Shown here one piece after another: positions 15,377 to 24,017 of a stretch of DNA of 28,937 nt. The stretch is from UBA3210 sp963653535 (GTDB lineage Bacteria > Bacillota_I > Bacilli_A > RFN20 > CAG-449). How positions within the stretch are numbered: position 1 is the first letter of the stretch; the number at the start of each line of letters is the position of its first letter. The stretch spans positions 1-28,937 of the forward strand of contig CAVJWU010000017.1 of assembly GCA_963653535.1 (NCBI GenBank), written 5' to 3'. A model generated the notes under the pieces. The model had not been told where the DNA came from and searched no databases. It worked only from the letters and a program-made list of their open reading frames with translations. A program made the translations under genes and the position numbers.

Positions 15377-17206
15377 TTATATACCTGACCTTTTAAACAT
15401 CTTTTCAATGTCGTATTTAGAAAAATGAATAATTGTTGGTCGACCATGTGGACAACATGTTGGATTCGTACATTTGAACAATTCATCAATTAAATCGTTC
15501 ATTTCTCTTAAGGAGAGTTTATCATTAGCTTTAATGCTTGCTTTACAAGCCATGGTCGCGATTACATGTTTTCTTAATGCATCTAAATCAATTTTATCTT
15601 TCGAAATAACTTGATCAATCAGTTCTTCAATATAACTACCTTCATCATATTCTTTAATAAATGAAGGAAGTTTTGATATTTTTAAAGTATTAGAACCAAA
15701 ATGTTCTACTTCTAAGCCAATATCTTTTAAAATATTAAGTTTTTCATCATTTAATTTTAATATATCTGATGGACTTAAATTAATCATATAAGGAACTAAA
15801 GGTTCGATAATATTAATATGCGCGTTTAATGCTTTATTAAATTTTTCATAATTAATTCTTTCATTAGCCGCGTGTTGATCAATTAAATACATTCCATCTT
15901 CAGCTTGACAAACAATGTATGTATCATGAATTTGGCATAATGGTTCAATCCGAGGCTTTTTAAAAGAAGGAGTTTCTATTTCAACCTTAGGTTCTTCTTT
16001 TTTTACTTCTTCATCAAAGTTATTTAAATCAATATTAGGTGCAGTAACTTCAATTCTTTCTTTCGCTGGTCGAATCACATTAACTTCTTTTAAAGAAGAA
16101 TCATCTTCTTCGTCTAAAAGTAAAGAGATGCTTTCTTTAGTAGAATCACTTAATGAATTAATTTTTTTGTCATCATTAATTATTCTTTCTTCTTTTTGAA
16201 ATGAAGGAGCTTCTGTCAAAGGTAATTTATCTAATAATTTATCTTTAATCATGTGATTAATCGCATCACAAATTTTGTCTTCATTTGATAATCTAACTTC
16301 TCTTTTAGAAGGATGGACGTTAACATCAACTAAAGAATATTCAACATGGATTTTTAAAATAACAAAAGGATATTTACTATTAAAAATAAAATCACTATAA
16401 GCGTCAATAATCGCTTTTTGAATTTTAGGAACGTAGACATTACGATCATTTAATAAAGTAATCATATAATATCTTGTTGATTTAGCTAGTTCTGGTTTAC
16501 CGATATAACCTTCGATTTGAAATTCGTAGTCTCCTACTTCTACTTTCATCATCTTTTTAGCTGTTTCGTTATTATAGATTCGCGCGATTACTTCAAGAAG
16601 ATCTCCTCTACCAGTAGTAGAAAATACATGTCTTTCATCAATAAAGAAATCAATGGCAACATCCGGTCTAGATAATGCCATACGTTGCATTACTTCAAGC
16701 GAATTGGCGTTTTCCGTTACATCAGTCTTTAAAAATTTTAGTCTAACTGGAGTATTATAAAACAATTCTTCAATTGTAAATGTAGTACCTTTTCTTGAAG
16801 AAAAGTCTTCTACTTTCATATTTTCATTTTCGATTAATACTTTTGTTCCTGTTCCTATACCAGTAGATGTAGTCATTGTCACTTTAGAAACAGAAGCAAT
16901 TGAAGGTAAAGCTTCACCTCTAAAACCCATAGTTTTAATCTTAAAAAGTTGATGTTCAGAAGTAAGTTTACTAGAAGCATGACGTTTAAAAGCTAACATT
17001 GCATCTTCTCTATCCATGCCATCTCCATCATCTTTTACAACTATTTTCGTTCTTCCAGCATCATAAACTTTAACTTCAATATGTCTTGCGTGAGCGTCTA
17101 AAGCATTTTCAACTAATTCTTTAATAACTGAAGATGGTCTTTCAATAACTTCACCTGCCGCGATCATATTGGCAAGATGAGAATCCATCACTTTAATAAT
17201 CGCCAT
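15377..17206 (-). CDS. mutL: DNA mismatch repair protein MutL with endonuclease motif
   Basis: A 609-residue protein recruited by MutS to mismatches; nicks the new strand. N-terminal GHKL ATPase: 'ELVENALDAHA' (~30-40), 'DDGDGM' (~58-63), 'GFRGEALPSI' (~93-102). A charged, low-complexity linker (~330-400) is followed by the C-terminal dimer and nuclease domain with 'DQHAANERINYE' (~438), 'ACKASIKAND' (~552) and 'CPHGRPT' (~584). These are the metal-binding motifs of endonuclease-type MutL, which fits the absence of a visible mutH. Begins within the mutS stop (TAATG). Confidence 0.96.
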   Translation of the reverse strand: MAIIKVMDSHLANMIAAGEVIERPSSVIKELVENALDAHARHIEVKVYDAGRTKIVVKDDGDGMDREDAMLAFKRHASSKLTSEHQLFKIKTMGFRGEALPSIASVSKVTMTTSTGIGTGTKVLIENENMKVEDFSSRKGTTFTIEELFYNTPVRLKFLKTDVTENANSLEVMQRMALSRPDVAIDFFIDERHVFSTTGRGDLLEVIARIYNNETAKKMMKVEVGDYEFQIEGYIGKPELAKSTRYYMITLLNDRNVYVPKIQKAIIDAYSDFIFNSKYPFVILKIHVEYSLVDVNVHPSKREVRLSNEDKICDAINHMIKDKLLDKLPLTEAPSFQKEERIINDDKKINSLSDSTKESISLLLDEEDDSSLKEVNVIRPAKERIEVTAPNIDLNNFDEEVKKEEPKVEIETPSFKKPRIEPLCQIHDTYIVCQAEDGMYLIDQHAANERINYEKFNKALNAHINIIEPLVPYMINLSPSDILKLNDEKLNILKDIGLEVEHFGSNTLKISKLPSFIKEYDEGSYIEELIDQVISKDKIDLDALRKHVIATMACKASIKANDKLSLREMNDLIDELFKCTNPTCCPHGRPTIIHFSKYDIEKMFKRSGI

Positions 17207-19734
17207 TAGTTATCACCCATCTTTCTTTTTAATTCATATAGATAATTTAATGCTTGTAAAGGAGACATACTTAATGGATCTAATTCTTTTAGTTCTTTAA
17301 TCCATGTTGGTGTTTCTTCCTTTTCCACTTTCATTACATCTTTATTCGTTAGAACTGCTTCTTTAGTTAAATCATTTAATATTTCATTAGCTCTAGTAAT
17401 TAAGCTAGTAGGTAGATGAGCAAGTTTTGCGACATTGATACCATAAGATTTGCCCATTGCCCCATCTTCAACTTTATATAATAATGTAATTTCATCATTA
17501 GTTTCTTTTACTCCAACATGAACATTTTTAATCATTGGTAAGGACTCACTAATGGAAGTAATTTCATGATAATGAGTAGAAAACATTGCTTTGGCATGGA
17601 TTTTAGTCGCGATATATTCTAATATTGCTTGAGCAAGAGCCATACCATCAAAAGTCGCAGTACCCCTACCAATTTCATCAAAAATTAACAATGATGAACT
17701 AGTCGCATGACTTAAGGCATAATTAGTTTCTGCCATTTCAACCATGAAAGTAGATTGGCCAGAAACTAAATCATCACTCGCGCCAATACGTGTAAATATC
17801 GAATCAAAGATCATGAGGTTAGCCTTAGAACAAGGTACAAATGAGCCAATTTGAGCCATAATAATTGTCAAAGCAAATTGACGCATATATGTTGATTTAC
17901 CACCCATATTTGGGCCTGTAATAACTAAAATATCAGTATCTTTATCTAAAAGAATATCATTAGGAACATATTCGATATTTTTCATCACTTTCTCAATTAC
18001 AGGATGTCGTCCATCAATAATTTCTACTTTTCTTTCATCATTAAATGTAGGTCGAGAATAATGATTGTTAATAGCCACTTCACTAAAAGCCACTAAAACA
18101 TCAATATAAGCAATGTTAGAAGCTAAATCTTGAAGTTTTTCAGTAAAATTAACGACATATTTTCTTAGATTTTGGAATAATTCATATTCTAAAGCACACC
18201 TTCTTTCATCCGCGGTAAGAATTAAAGATTCTTGTTCTTTTAATTCTTTAGTGATGAATCTTTCAGAATTAACTGTCGTTTGTTTTCTTTCATATCCCCA
18301 GTCATCTTGAATTTTATCAAGTTGGCCTTTAGAAACTTCAATGTAATATCCAAATACCTTATTAAAGCCAACCTTTAAAGTAGTTATACCTGTTTTTTCT
18401 TTTTCTTTAGCTTCAAGTTGAGCGACCCAAGATTTGCCACCTTGTGAAAGAGATAATAATTCATCAAGTTGTTCATTATAACCAACTTTAAAAATGCCAC
18501 CTTCTTTGATTGTTATTGGTGCATCTTCTGAAATCGCGCTGTCTAAAAGAGAAGTTAAAGAAGAAAAATCATATTTCATCAATGATAATTCTTCAACGTA
18601 TTTGTTATTTAATTCATGTAAAGAATTAACTAAAGAAGGAATTACCATTAATGAATTCTTTAATTGTAATAAATCACGTCCATTAGAGGAACCAAAATTA
18701 ATTTTCGTTACAAGTCTTTCTAAATCATAAATATCTTTTAATTCTTTAACAATATCTCCTCGAACTAAGAAATTATCGATTAATGAAGAAACAATATCTT
18801 GTCTTTTTGTTATTTCACTAACATCAGTTAAAGGCTTAACAATCCACTTTTTTAAAAGTCTAGAACCCATATTAGTCTCAGTTTGATCAAGTAGCCAAAA
18901 TAAAGTACCATATGTTTCTTCACTTCTAATTGTTCTTGTTAATTCAAGATTATTTCTACTAAAAGCATCAATTTGCATTGCTTGATTAGATCTAATAACT
19001 TTGCATAATTGCATATAATCTAATGAATTCTTTTGAGTATCTTTTAAATAAGAAAATAATCTTACGACATTTCTTCTTTGTTCTAAATCATAAACATTAG
19101 TTAAAATATATTCGTGTTCTATTTCCACTTGATTATTGTTTTCGTAAGAAATTAAAATGCCTTTTTTCGCTTTCATCTTCATTAATGTTTTTGCATCAAA
19201 TGAAGTAGAAACGATTACTTCTTTAATACCTAAATTTTCTATTTCCGAAAGGACTAAATCTAAATCTTTTTCAATATTTTCAACATACATTTCGCCAGTA
19301 GAAACATCAGCATAAGAAAAAATATAATAATTATCAGTTTCATCTAAGCAACCAATATAATTATTATCTTTCGCTTTCATATCAATAACTGCACCAGGAG
19401 TAATAATCTGAATAACATCTCTTTCTACTAATCCTTTCGCAGTTGCAGGATCTTCAACTTGTTCAACAATACCAACTTTATAACCTTTTTTTACTAATTT
19501 ATCGATATAAGAAGATATCGCGTGGTGTGGTACCCCACACATAGGGACCCTTTCTTCAACTCCTGCTGATTTACCTGTTAATACTAATTGGAGCTCTTTA
19601 GAAGCGATTTGAGCGTCTTCAAAGAATAATTCATAAAAGTCTCCAACTCTAAATAAAATTAAAGTATCTTGGTGTTTCGCCTTAACATCAAGATATTGTT
19701 GTATCATTGGTGAATATTGTTTTTTTGTTGCCAT
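17206..19734 (-). CDS. mutS: DNA mismatch repair protein MutS
   Basis: An 842-residue mismatch-recognition ATPase. Mismatch wedge 'GDFYELF' with Phe33 and Glu35, connector and lever domains, then the ABC-type ATPase with Walker A 'GPNMGGKST' (~605), 'SQ..TFM.EM' region (~665) and Walker B 'LLIFDEIGRGT' (~681), ending in the dimerising C-terminus. The ATG at 19734 is preferred over an in-frame GTG at 19746, because GTG belongs to the ribosome-binding site GAGGTGG. A terminator-like hairpin covers this ribosome-binding site. First gene of the long operon running to the ABC exporters. Confidence 0.96.
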   Translation of the reverse strand: MATKKQYSPMIQQYLDVKAKHQDTLILFRVGDFYELFFEDAQIASKELQLVLTGKSAGVEERVPMCGVPHHAISSYIDKLVKKGYKVGIVEQVEDPATAKGLVERDVIQIITPGAVIDMKAKDNNYIGCLDETDNYYIFSYADVSTGEMYVENIEKDLDLVLSEIENLGIKEVIVSTSFDAKTLMKMKAKKGILISYENNNQVEIEHEYILTNVYDLEQRRNVVRLFSYLKDTQKNSLDYMQLCKVIRSNQAMQIDAFSRNNLELTRTIRSEETYGTLFWLLDQTETNMGSRLLKKWIVKPLTDVSEITKRQDIVSSLIDNFLVRGDIVKELKDIYDLERLVTKINFGSSNGRDLLQLKNSLMVIPSLVNSLHELNNKYVEELSLMKYDFSSLTSLLDSAISEDAPITIKEGGIFKVGYNEQLDELLSLSQGGKSWVAQLEAKEKEKTGITTLKVGFNKVFGYYIEVSKGQLDKIQDDWGYERKQTTVNSERFITKELKEQESLILTADERRCALEYELFQNLRKYVVNFTEKLQDLASNIAYIDVLVAFSEVAINNHYSRPTFNDERKVEIIDGRHPVIEKVMKNIEYVPNDILLDKDTDILVITGPNMGGKSTYMRQFALTIIMAQIGSFVPCSKANLMIFDSIFTRIGASDDLVSGQSTFMVEMAETNYALSHATSSSLLIFDEIGRGTATFDGMALAQAILEYIATKIHAKAMFSTHYHEITSISESLPMIKNVHVGVKETNDEITLLYKVEDGAMGKSYGINVAKLAHLPTSLITRANEILNDLTKEAVLTNKDVMKVEKEETPTWIKELKELDPLSMSPLQALNYLYELKRKMGDN

Positions 19735-19737
19735 AAT

Positions 19738-19777
19738 AAAAACCACCTCATTTATAAGAATTATAAATGAAAGTGGT
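19738..19777 (-). terminator. Terminator-like hairpin overlapping the mutS ribosome-binding site
   Basis: On the minus strand ACCACTTTCATTTATAA pairs with TTATAAATGAGGTGGT across a three-base loop, then TTTTT, then the mutS ATG. It has the form of an intrinsic terminator for the gene ending at 19810, yet its descending arm contains the mutS GAGGTGG site. The stem also holds a TATAAT (19760-19765) which may be the mutS -10, with only a weak -35. Confidence 0.55.
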
Positions 19778-19809
19778 ATAAAATTAAACTAAAAACAAAT
19801 AACATATAT

Positions 19810-20610
19810 CTATTTGCTAGATAATTCTTCTACGTTAATTCGTGTCATATTTAATATGAATTTATATAATAAATATCCTTCTAAATTAAAGAAAATAGTC
19901 GAGAAGAATGTAAATAATATATAAATATACATAGATGAATAATCGCCATTAAATTCCGCGTTTAATGAAGGATAGAATTTATCATGCGCTTTTAGACTAA
20001 AGGAAATAAATATAACGCTTAGTGCGAATATAACAATCATACAGATAATAACAAAACTAGAATTATTAAATTTACAAATGAAATCTTTATTAGATTTTTT
20101 TAATACTAAGAGAATGATATGTACTAATATAAATAACAAAAGAGTCGCTAAAACAATAAATACAAAAGCCCAAATAAGGTAATTATATGAAGTGAAAACA
20201 TCAATTTTCTCAACGATTATATTTTTTAAAAAATAAGTCGTAAAATAAGTTAAAATTCCGATTAAAAGAAGAATAATAAATATAGTTAAAGCAATTAATA
20301 TTTTATTGTGCAAAATATTATCTATTTTATCCTTGATTAATATTTCCTTATTACATATTTTTTTAATATTATAAACAATCATTTTAATAACTTTAATAGC
20401 AAAAAAAGCTAAACAAATAATGATCATATAAGATCCATAATAAAATATAGATAACCAATTATTATTTAAAGAATTAATTTTATTAGTGAGTAAGATTCCA
20501 ATAGATTCATATGCGATTTTAAGCAAAAATCCAATAACGAATATTAGTAATAATAAAATAACTATATTAATTGCTAAATATAATATATTTTTATTTTTTT
20601 CATTTTGCAT
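19810..20610 (-). CDS. Uncharacterised six-helix membrane protein
   Basis: A 266-residue protein I do not recognise. Six hydrophobic segments near residues 9-32, 53-76, 103-127, 145-171, 186-207 and 230-252, with Lys/Asn-rich cytoplasmic loops. No catalytic motif. AGGAGA lies just before the ATG and the gene begins 18 bases after the stop of the exported cysteine-peptidase-like protein, so they are one transcript and may act together at the membrane. Very Ile/Leu/Phe-rich, with codon use like its neighbours. Confidence 0.65.
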   Translation of the reverse strand: MQNEKNKNILYLAINIVILLLLIFVIGFLLKIAYESIGILLTNKINSLNNNWLSIFYYGSYMIIICLAFFAIKVIKMIVYNIKKICNKEILIKDKIDNILHNKILIALTIFIILLLIGILTYFTTYFLKNIIVEKIDVFTSYNYLIWAFVFIVLATLLLFILVHIILLVLKKSNKDFICKFNNSSFVIICMIVIFALSVIFISFSLKAHDKFYPSLNAEFNGDYSSMYIYILFTFFSTIFFNLEGYLLYKFILNMTRINVEELSSK

Positions 20611-20628
20611 AGTTATTCTCCTATTATT

Positions 20629-21303
20629 TTAAATTTCCGATGGGCTTATAGCGATAAAATTGTCATCATCATAGAAGCCAACATTATCATTGAAAGGTAT
20701 ATATTTATTCGAATTATAGTTATCTTTAAGTGAAATAATATCTTTTAAATGAGTAGGAGTTTCAATTCCATTGCTTTCAAGTAATTTTTCATTAGAAGAA
20801 CTATTCCAAGCGCGTATTGCAAATGATGCACAATTTATCATAGGTTGCCAAACATCATGTGAAGAAATATATTCATTTAGTTTCAATAAACTACCATAAG
20901 TTATATTTTCACTTAATGAAACGCTACTAACAAATTCATTATTTTTAGAAAGATATGATTCTAGATTATACCATACTCCAAAGTGAGTTTTTTTAGGCCA
21001 TGTTCCTATAGAAATTGTAGTATATGGTTCAACATTCATTTTTCCAACTATCAAGAAATCTTTAGTTAAATTTTCTATAGTCAAAAAAGCATGCCCTGTA
21101 AAATATGTAGAAGAACTAGATATACCATTATATGAATATATAGACAGATTAGCGACATATCCATTCCCTAAATCCTTAACCCCACTATCTTGATTGATGT
21201 AATCAAGTTTTGTCGTAGAGAGATTATATTCATCATTATTAAATGATACGTTATTTGGTAAAAGATTAAAAAATATTATAAAAATCAAATTTAATACATT
21301 CAT
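20629..21303 (-). CDS. Exported protein, permuted NlpC/P60 (LRAT-like) candidate
   Basis: A 224-residue protein with a hydrophobic N-terminus (~3-16) that looks like a signal peptide or anchor, though it lacks a basic N-region. Motifs: 'GHAFLTIEN' (His near 72), 'ISIGTWPKKTHFGVWYNLE' (~97-115), and 'MINCASFAIRAWN' (Cys near 160). His before an N-C-x-x-F motif is the order in circularly permuted NlpC/P60 enzymes (LRAT, YiiX), so a cysteine hydrolase or acyltransferase acting outside the cell is likely. Similar G-H-A-x-L...G-T-W...N-C-S-F-A...W-N proteins occur in Bacillota as hypotheticals. GGAGGAG before the ATG; own promoter. Confidence 0.6.
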   Translation of the reverse strand: MNVLNLIFIIFFNLLPNNVSFNNDEYNLSTTKLDYINQDSGVKDLGNGYVANLSIYSYNGISSSSTYFTGHAFLTIENLTKDFLIVGKMNVEPYTTISIGTWPKKTHFGVWYNLESYLSKNNEFVSSVSLSENITYGSLLKLNEYISSHDVWQPMINCASFAIRAWNSSSNEKLLESNGIETPTHLKDIISLKDNYNSNKYIPFNDNVGFYDDDNFIAISPSEI

Positions 21304-21335
21304 ATTAACTCTCCTCCATATTATAAATTTTTATA

Positions 21336-21364
21336 ATTATATCATCGAATGTTATAAAAAACAA
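21336..21364 (-). promoter_or_regulatory. Promoter of the exported-protein/membrane-protein pair
   Basis: Minus-strand TTGTTT (21359-21364), 17-bp spacer, TATAAT (21336-21341), directly after the T-run of the ricA terminator. About 30 bases of leader before the ATG. Confidence 0.72.
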
Positions 21365-21367
21365 ATA

Positions 21368-21436
21368 TAAAAAAAGCGCATATAGGTATGAAGTGAACCT
21401 CTAACTTTTAAGGAGTTACTTCAATTTATGCGCTTA
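21368..21436 (-). terminator. Strong terminator after ricA, IS-like core
   Basis: AAGCGCATA (21427-21435 complement) pairs with TATGCGCTT (21374-21382 complement), continued by TGAAGTAAC/GTTCACTTCA and CTC/GAG, then seven T. It begins at the ricA stop codon. The core 21389-21423 begins TGAAGT and ends ACTTCA and resembles IS150-group inverted repeats. Confidence 0.85.
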
Positions 21437-21745
21437 TTTTAGTTTATTTTTAAGTTCTTCTAATAAATAATTAACTTCTTCTTGAAGAGAAGTAAAATTA
21501 GTTATTAATGGATGAGAATCAAGTTCTTCTTTTGCTTCTAGATAAGCCTGCTTATTTCTTTCATAAGAAGAAGTTCCTAAGCTTAAAGACATGGCTTTTT
21601 GAGAATATTTAACTTTGTTTTGTAAAGCTTTAATTTCAGAAGAAGATTCAATTTCTTTCTTCAATAAAAGAAATTGCTTAACTTCTTTTACTTCAAGAAA
21701 ATCATGAATAAAGTCATCTAAATATGACTTAGTTTCATTAGTCAT
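21434..21745 (-). CDS. ricA: YlbF/YmcA family RNase Y-specificity factor (RicA)
   Basis: A 103-residue, helical, cytosolic protein of the Com_YlbF family. In Bacillus the RicA (YmcA)-RicF-RicT complex steers RNase Y to mature transcripts; rny itself lies three genes upstream. Family-like features are the heptad-rich helices 'DFLEVKEVKQFLLLKKEI' and 'EEVNYLLEELKNKL'. Assigned to RicA over YlbF because it directly follows miaB, as ymcA does in Bacillus. The ATG at 21745 (AAAGGTGA upstream) is preferred to an in-frame GTG at 21757 that is part of that site. Overlaps miaB by eight bases. Confidence 0.8.
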   Translation of the reverse strand: MTNETKSYLDDFIHDFLEVKEVKQFLLLKKEIESSSEIKALQNKVKYSQKAMSLSLGTSSYERNKQAYLEAKEELDSHPLITNFTSLQEEVNYLLEELKNKLK

Positions 21746-23183
21746 TAACTTGTTCACCTTTTAAATAATATGTAGTTGCTTCAACGACTTTAACATTAAC
21801 AATTTTACCGATTGATTTTTCATCACCTTTGAAGTTAACAAGTTTATTTGTATCAGTATAACCAGTTAAAATAGATTCATCTTTCTTAGAGAAACCTTCA
21901 ACTAATACAGGAACAACTTTTCCAACATAAGCATCTGATTTTTCTTTTTCATAAATTGCGAGAGTCTTAATTAAACGATCAAAACGGACATGTTTAGTTT
22001 CATCAGATACATTATCAACAATCTTCGCAGCAGGAGTACCAACTCTAGGAGAATAGATGAAAGTAAAAGCTGAATCATATTTAACATATTTAACTACATC
22101 TAATGTTCTTTCAAAATCTTCATCAGTTTCATTTGGGAAACCAACAATTATATCTGTAGAAATACTGACATTAGGAATAATACTTCTAAGTTTATCAACT
22201 AAAGCCATATATTCTTTTGATGTATATCTTCTTCCCATTCTCTTTAAGACTTCATCGCTACCAGATTGAAGTGGTAAATGGATAAAAGGCATAATGTTAG
22301 GATATTTAGCGATTACTTTAAACATTTCACCAGAAAAATCCCATGGGTGAGATGTTGTAAATCTAAGTCTAGGAATACCAAGTTTTGCCACTTCTTCCAT
22401 TAAATGAGCGAACGTAGTTCCATCGTTTAAATCTTTACCATAAGCATTAACATTTTGTCCAAGTAAAGTAATTTCTTGATATCCTTGTTCTACTAATTCT
22501 TTACATTCTTTAACGACATCTTCTTCAGTTCTAGAACGTTGTTTACCTCTAGTATATGGGACAATACAATAAGTACAGAATTTATCACATCCATACATGA
22601 TATTAACAAACGCTTTTACTTTATCAAGACGATATGTAGGAAGGTTTTCAATAACTTCACCTTCTTTTGAATATACTTCAATAACTCTTACATTTTTAGT
22701 GATCGCTTCATTAATTAATTGAGGTAAATGATTAATATTATGTGTACCGAATATTATATCTACTTGAGGATAAGTAGTTTTAATTTTATCAACAATATGA
22801 GGTTGTTGAGTCATACATCCACATATCCCAATAATTAAATTAGGATTTGCATTCTTTAAAGCTTTAAGTGAACCGATTTCACCAAATACCTTATCTTCTG
22901 CATTTTCTCTAACCGCGCAGGTATTAAGGATTATAACATCTGCTTCACGAGGATCTTCGGTTGTTTCATAACCAACTTCTTGTAAGATACCTTCAATTGT
23001 TTGTCCATCTAAGACGTTAGCTTGACAACCATAAGTACGAATATAATATTTTTTATTTTGCGCAAAAAGTCTTAAAGATGATGGAATTACTAGTTTTTCT
23101 CTAATAAATTCAATTGGTTCTCTTTTTCTTCTTGCTGCATCACTTAAATTAGGGGCTGAATTAACAACAACTTTATTTGCCAT
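21738..23183 (-). CDS. miaB: tRNA-2-methylthio-N6-dimethylallyladenosine synthase
   Basis: A 481-residue radical-SAM methylthiotransferase acting on i6A37 of tRNA. N-terminal MTTase domain with cluster cysteines in 'YGCQAN' (C53), 'NTCAVRE' (C89) and 'CGCMTQ' (C122); radical-SAM motif 'CDKFCTYC'; C-terminal TRAM domain (~415-478). A ~45-residue N-terminal extension is normal for the Bacillus-type enzyme. AAGGAG before the ATG. Its substrate-making partner MiaA is encoded about 6 kb downstream in the window. Confidence 0.96.
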   Translation of the reverse strand: MANKVVVNSAPNLSDAARRKREPIEFIREKLVIPSSLRLFAQNKKYYIRTYGCQANVLDGQTIEGILQEVGYETTEDPREADVIILNTCAVRENAEDKVFGEIGSLKALKNANPNLIIGICGCMTQQPHIVDKIKTTYPQVDIIFGTHNINHLPQLINEAITKNVRVIEVYSKEGEVIENLPTYRLDKVKAFVNIMYGCDKFCTYCIVPYTRGKQRSRTEEDVVKECKELVEQGYQEITLLGQNVNAYGKDLNDGTTFAHLMEEVAKLGIPRLRFTTSHPWDFSGEMFKVIAKYPNIMPFIHLPLQSGSDEVLKRMGRRYTSKEYMALVDKLRSIIPNVSISTDIIVGFPNETDEDFERTLDVVKYVKYDSAFTFIYSPRVGTPAAKIVDNVSDETKHVRFDRLIKTLAIYEKEKSDAYVGKVVPVLVEGFSKKDESILTGYTDTNKLVNFKGDEKSIGKIVNVKVVEATTYYLKGEQVND

Positions 23184-23194
23184 AGTTTATCTCC

Positions 23195-23986
23195 TTAAAA
23201 TTCATTTGCTTCAAGAACTTTATAGATTGGTTCAATCTTCTTACATTTATGAGTTACATCATCAAAAGTAAGAATAACTCCTCCAAAAAGTCCTTTACCA
23301 TCTTCTTTTACATTAAATACTGTATTTATTCCAGTCCATGTTCTTTTTACTACATCACTAATATTAACACCGAGAATACTTTCATAAGGTCCTGACATAC
23401 CAACATCAGAAATAAATGCTGTTCCATGTGGTAAAATTTGTGCATCTCTAGTTTGAATATGCGTATGCGTACCTAATACTGCAGAAACTTTTCCATCAAA
23501 AGCATGCGCGAGGGCATATTTTTCACCTGTCGCTTCGGCATGGAAATCGACAATATGTATATCTGCTTTATCGTTATTAACAACATTTTCTAAAGCATCG
23601 AATGGATTAGATAAATTCATATTCATATAAACTGTTCCTAATAAATTAGTAACTCTAATTTTTACATTATTACAAGTAAAGACATTAGTTCCTACTCCAG
23701 GAACTGATTTATGAACATTTAATGGTCTAATTAAAGATTCATAGGAGTCAAGAAAATTGAATACATCTTTTTTCGCTGCATAGTGATTACCAAGTGTAAC
23801 TACATCAACACCCATGTCTAATAGATCATTTAAATGATCTTCAGATATTCCTTTACCATGAGTGATATTTTCTCCATTTGCAATAATAAAATCAATATCA
23901 TAAGTATTAGTTAATTTATCAATCATCTTACTAACGACGTTTCTACCTACTTTACCAACAATATCACCGATAAAAAGTATATTCAT
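23195..23986 (-). CDS. ymdB: YmdB-type metallophosphoesterase
   Basis: A 263-residue cytosolic phosphodiesterase with a dinuclear metal centre; in Bacillus it cleaves 2',3'-cAMP in vitro and affects biofilm and sporulation decisions. Metal-binding motifs: 'IGDIVGKVGR' (D8), 'ANGENITHGKG' (N, E near 37-40), 'TLGNH' (near 65-69), 'DFHAE' (near 148-152) and 'GTHTHIQTRD' (near 172-181). All ligand positions look intact. Follows rny as in Bacillus; AAGGAGGTGA before the ATG. Confidence 0.93.
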   Translation of the reverse strand: MNILFIGDIVGKVGRNVVSKMIDKLTNTYDIDFIIANGENITHGKGISEDHLNDLLDMGVDVVTLGNHYAAKKDVFNFLDSYESLIRPLNVHKSVPGVGTNVFTCNNVKIRVTNLLGTVYMNMNLSNPFDALENVVNNDKADIHIVDFHAEATGEKYALAHAFDGKVSAVLGTHTHIQTRDAQILPHGTAFISDVGMSGPYESILGVNISDVVKRTWTGINTVFNVKEDGKGLFGGVILTFDDVTHKCKKIEPIYKVLEANEF

Positions 23987-24017
23987 ATTTTCTTCACCTC
24001 CTTAAAATTAAGTTTAA

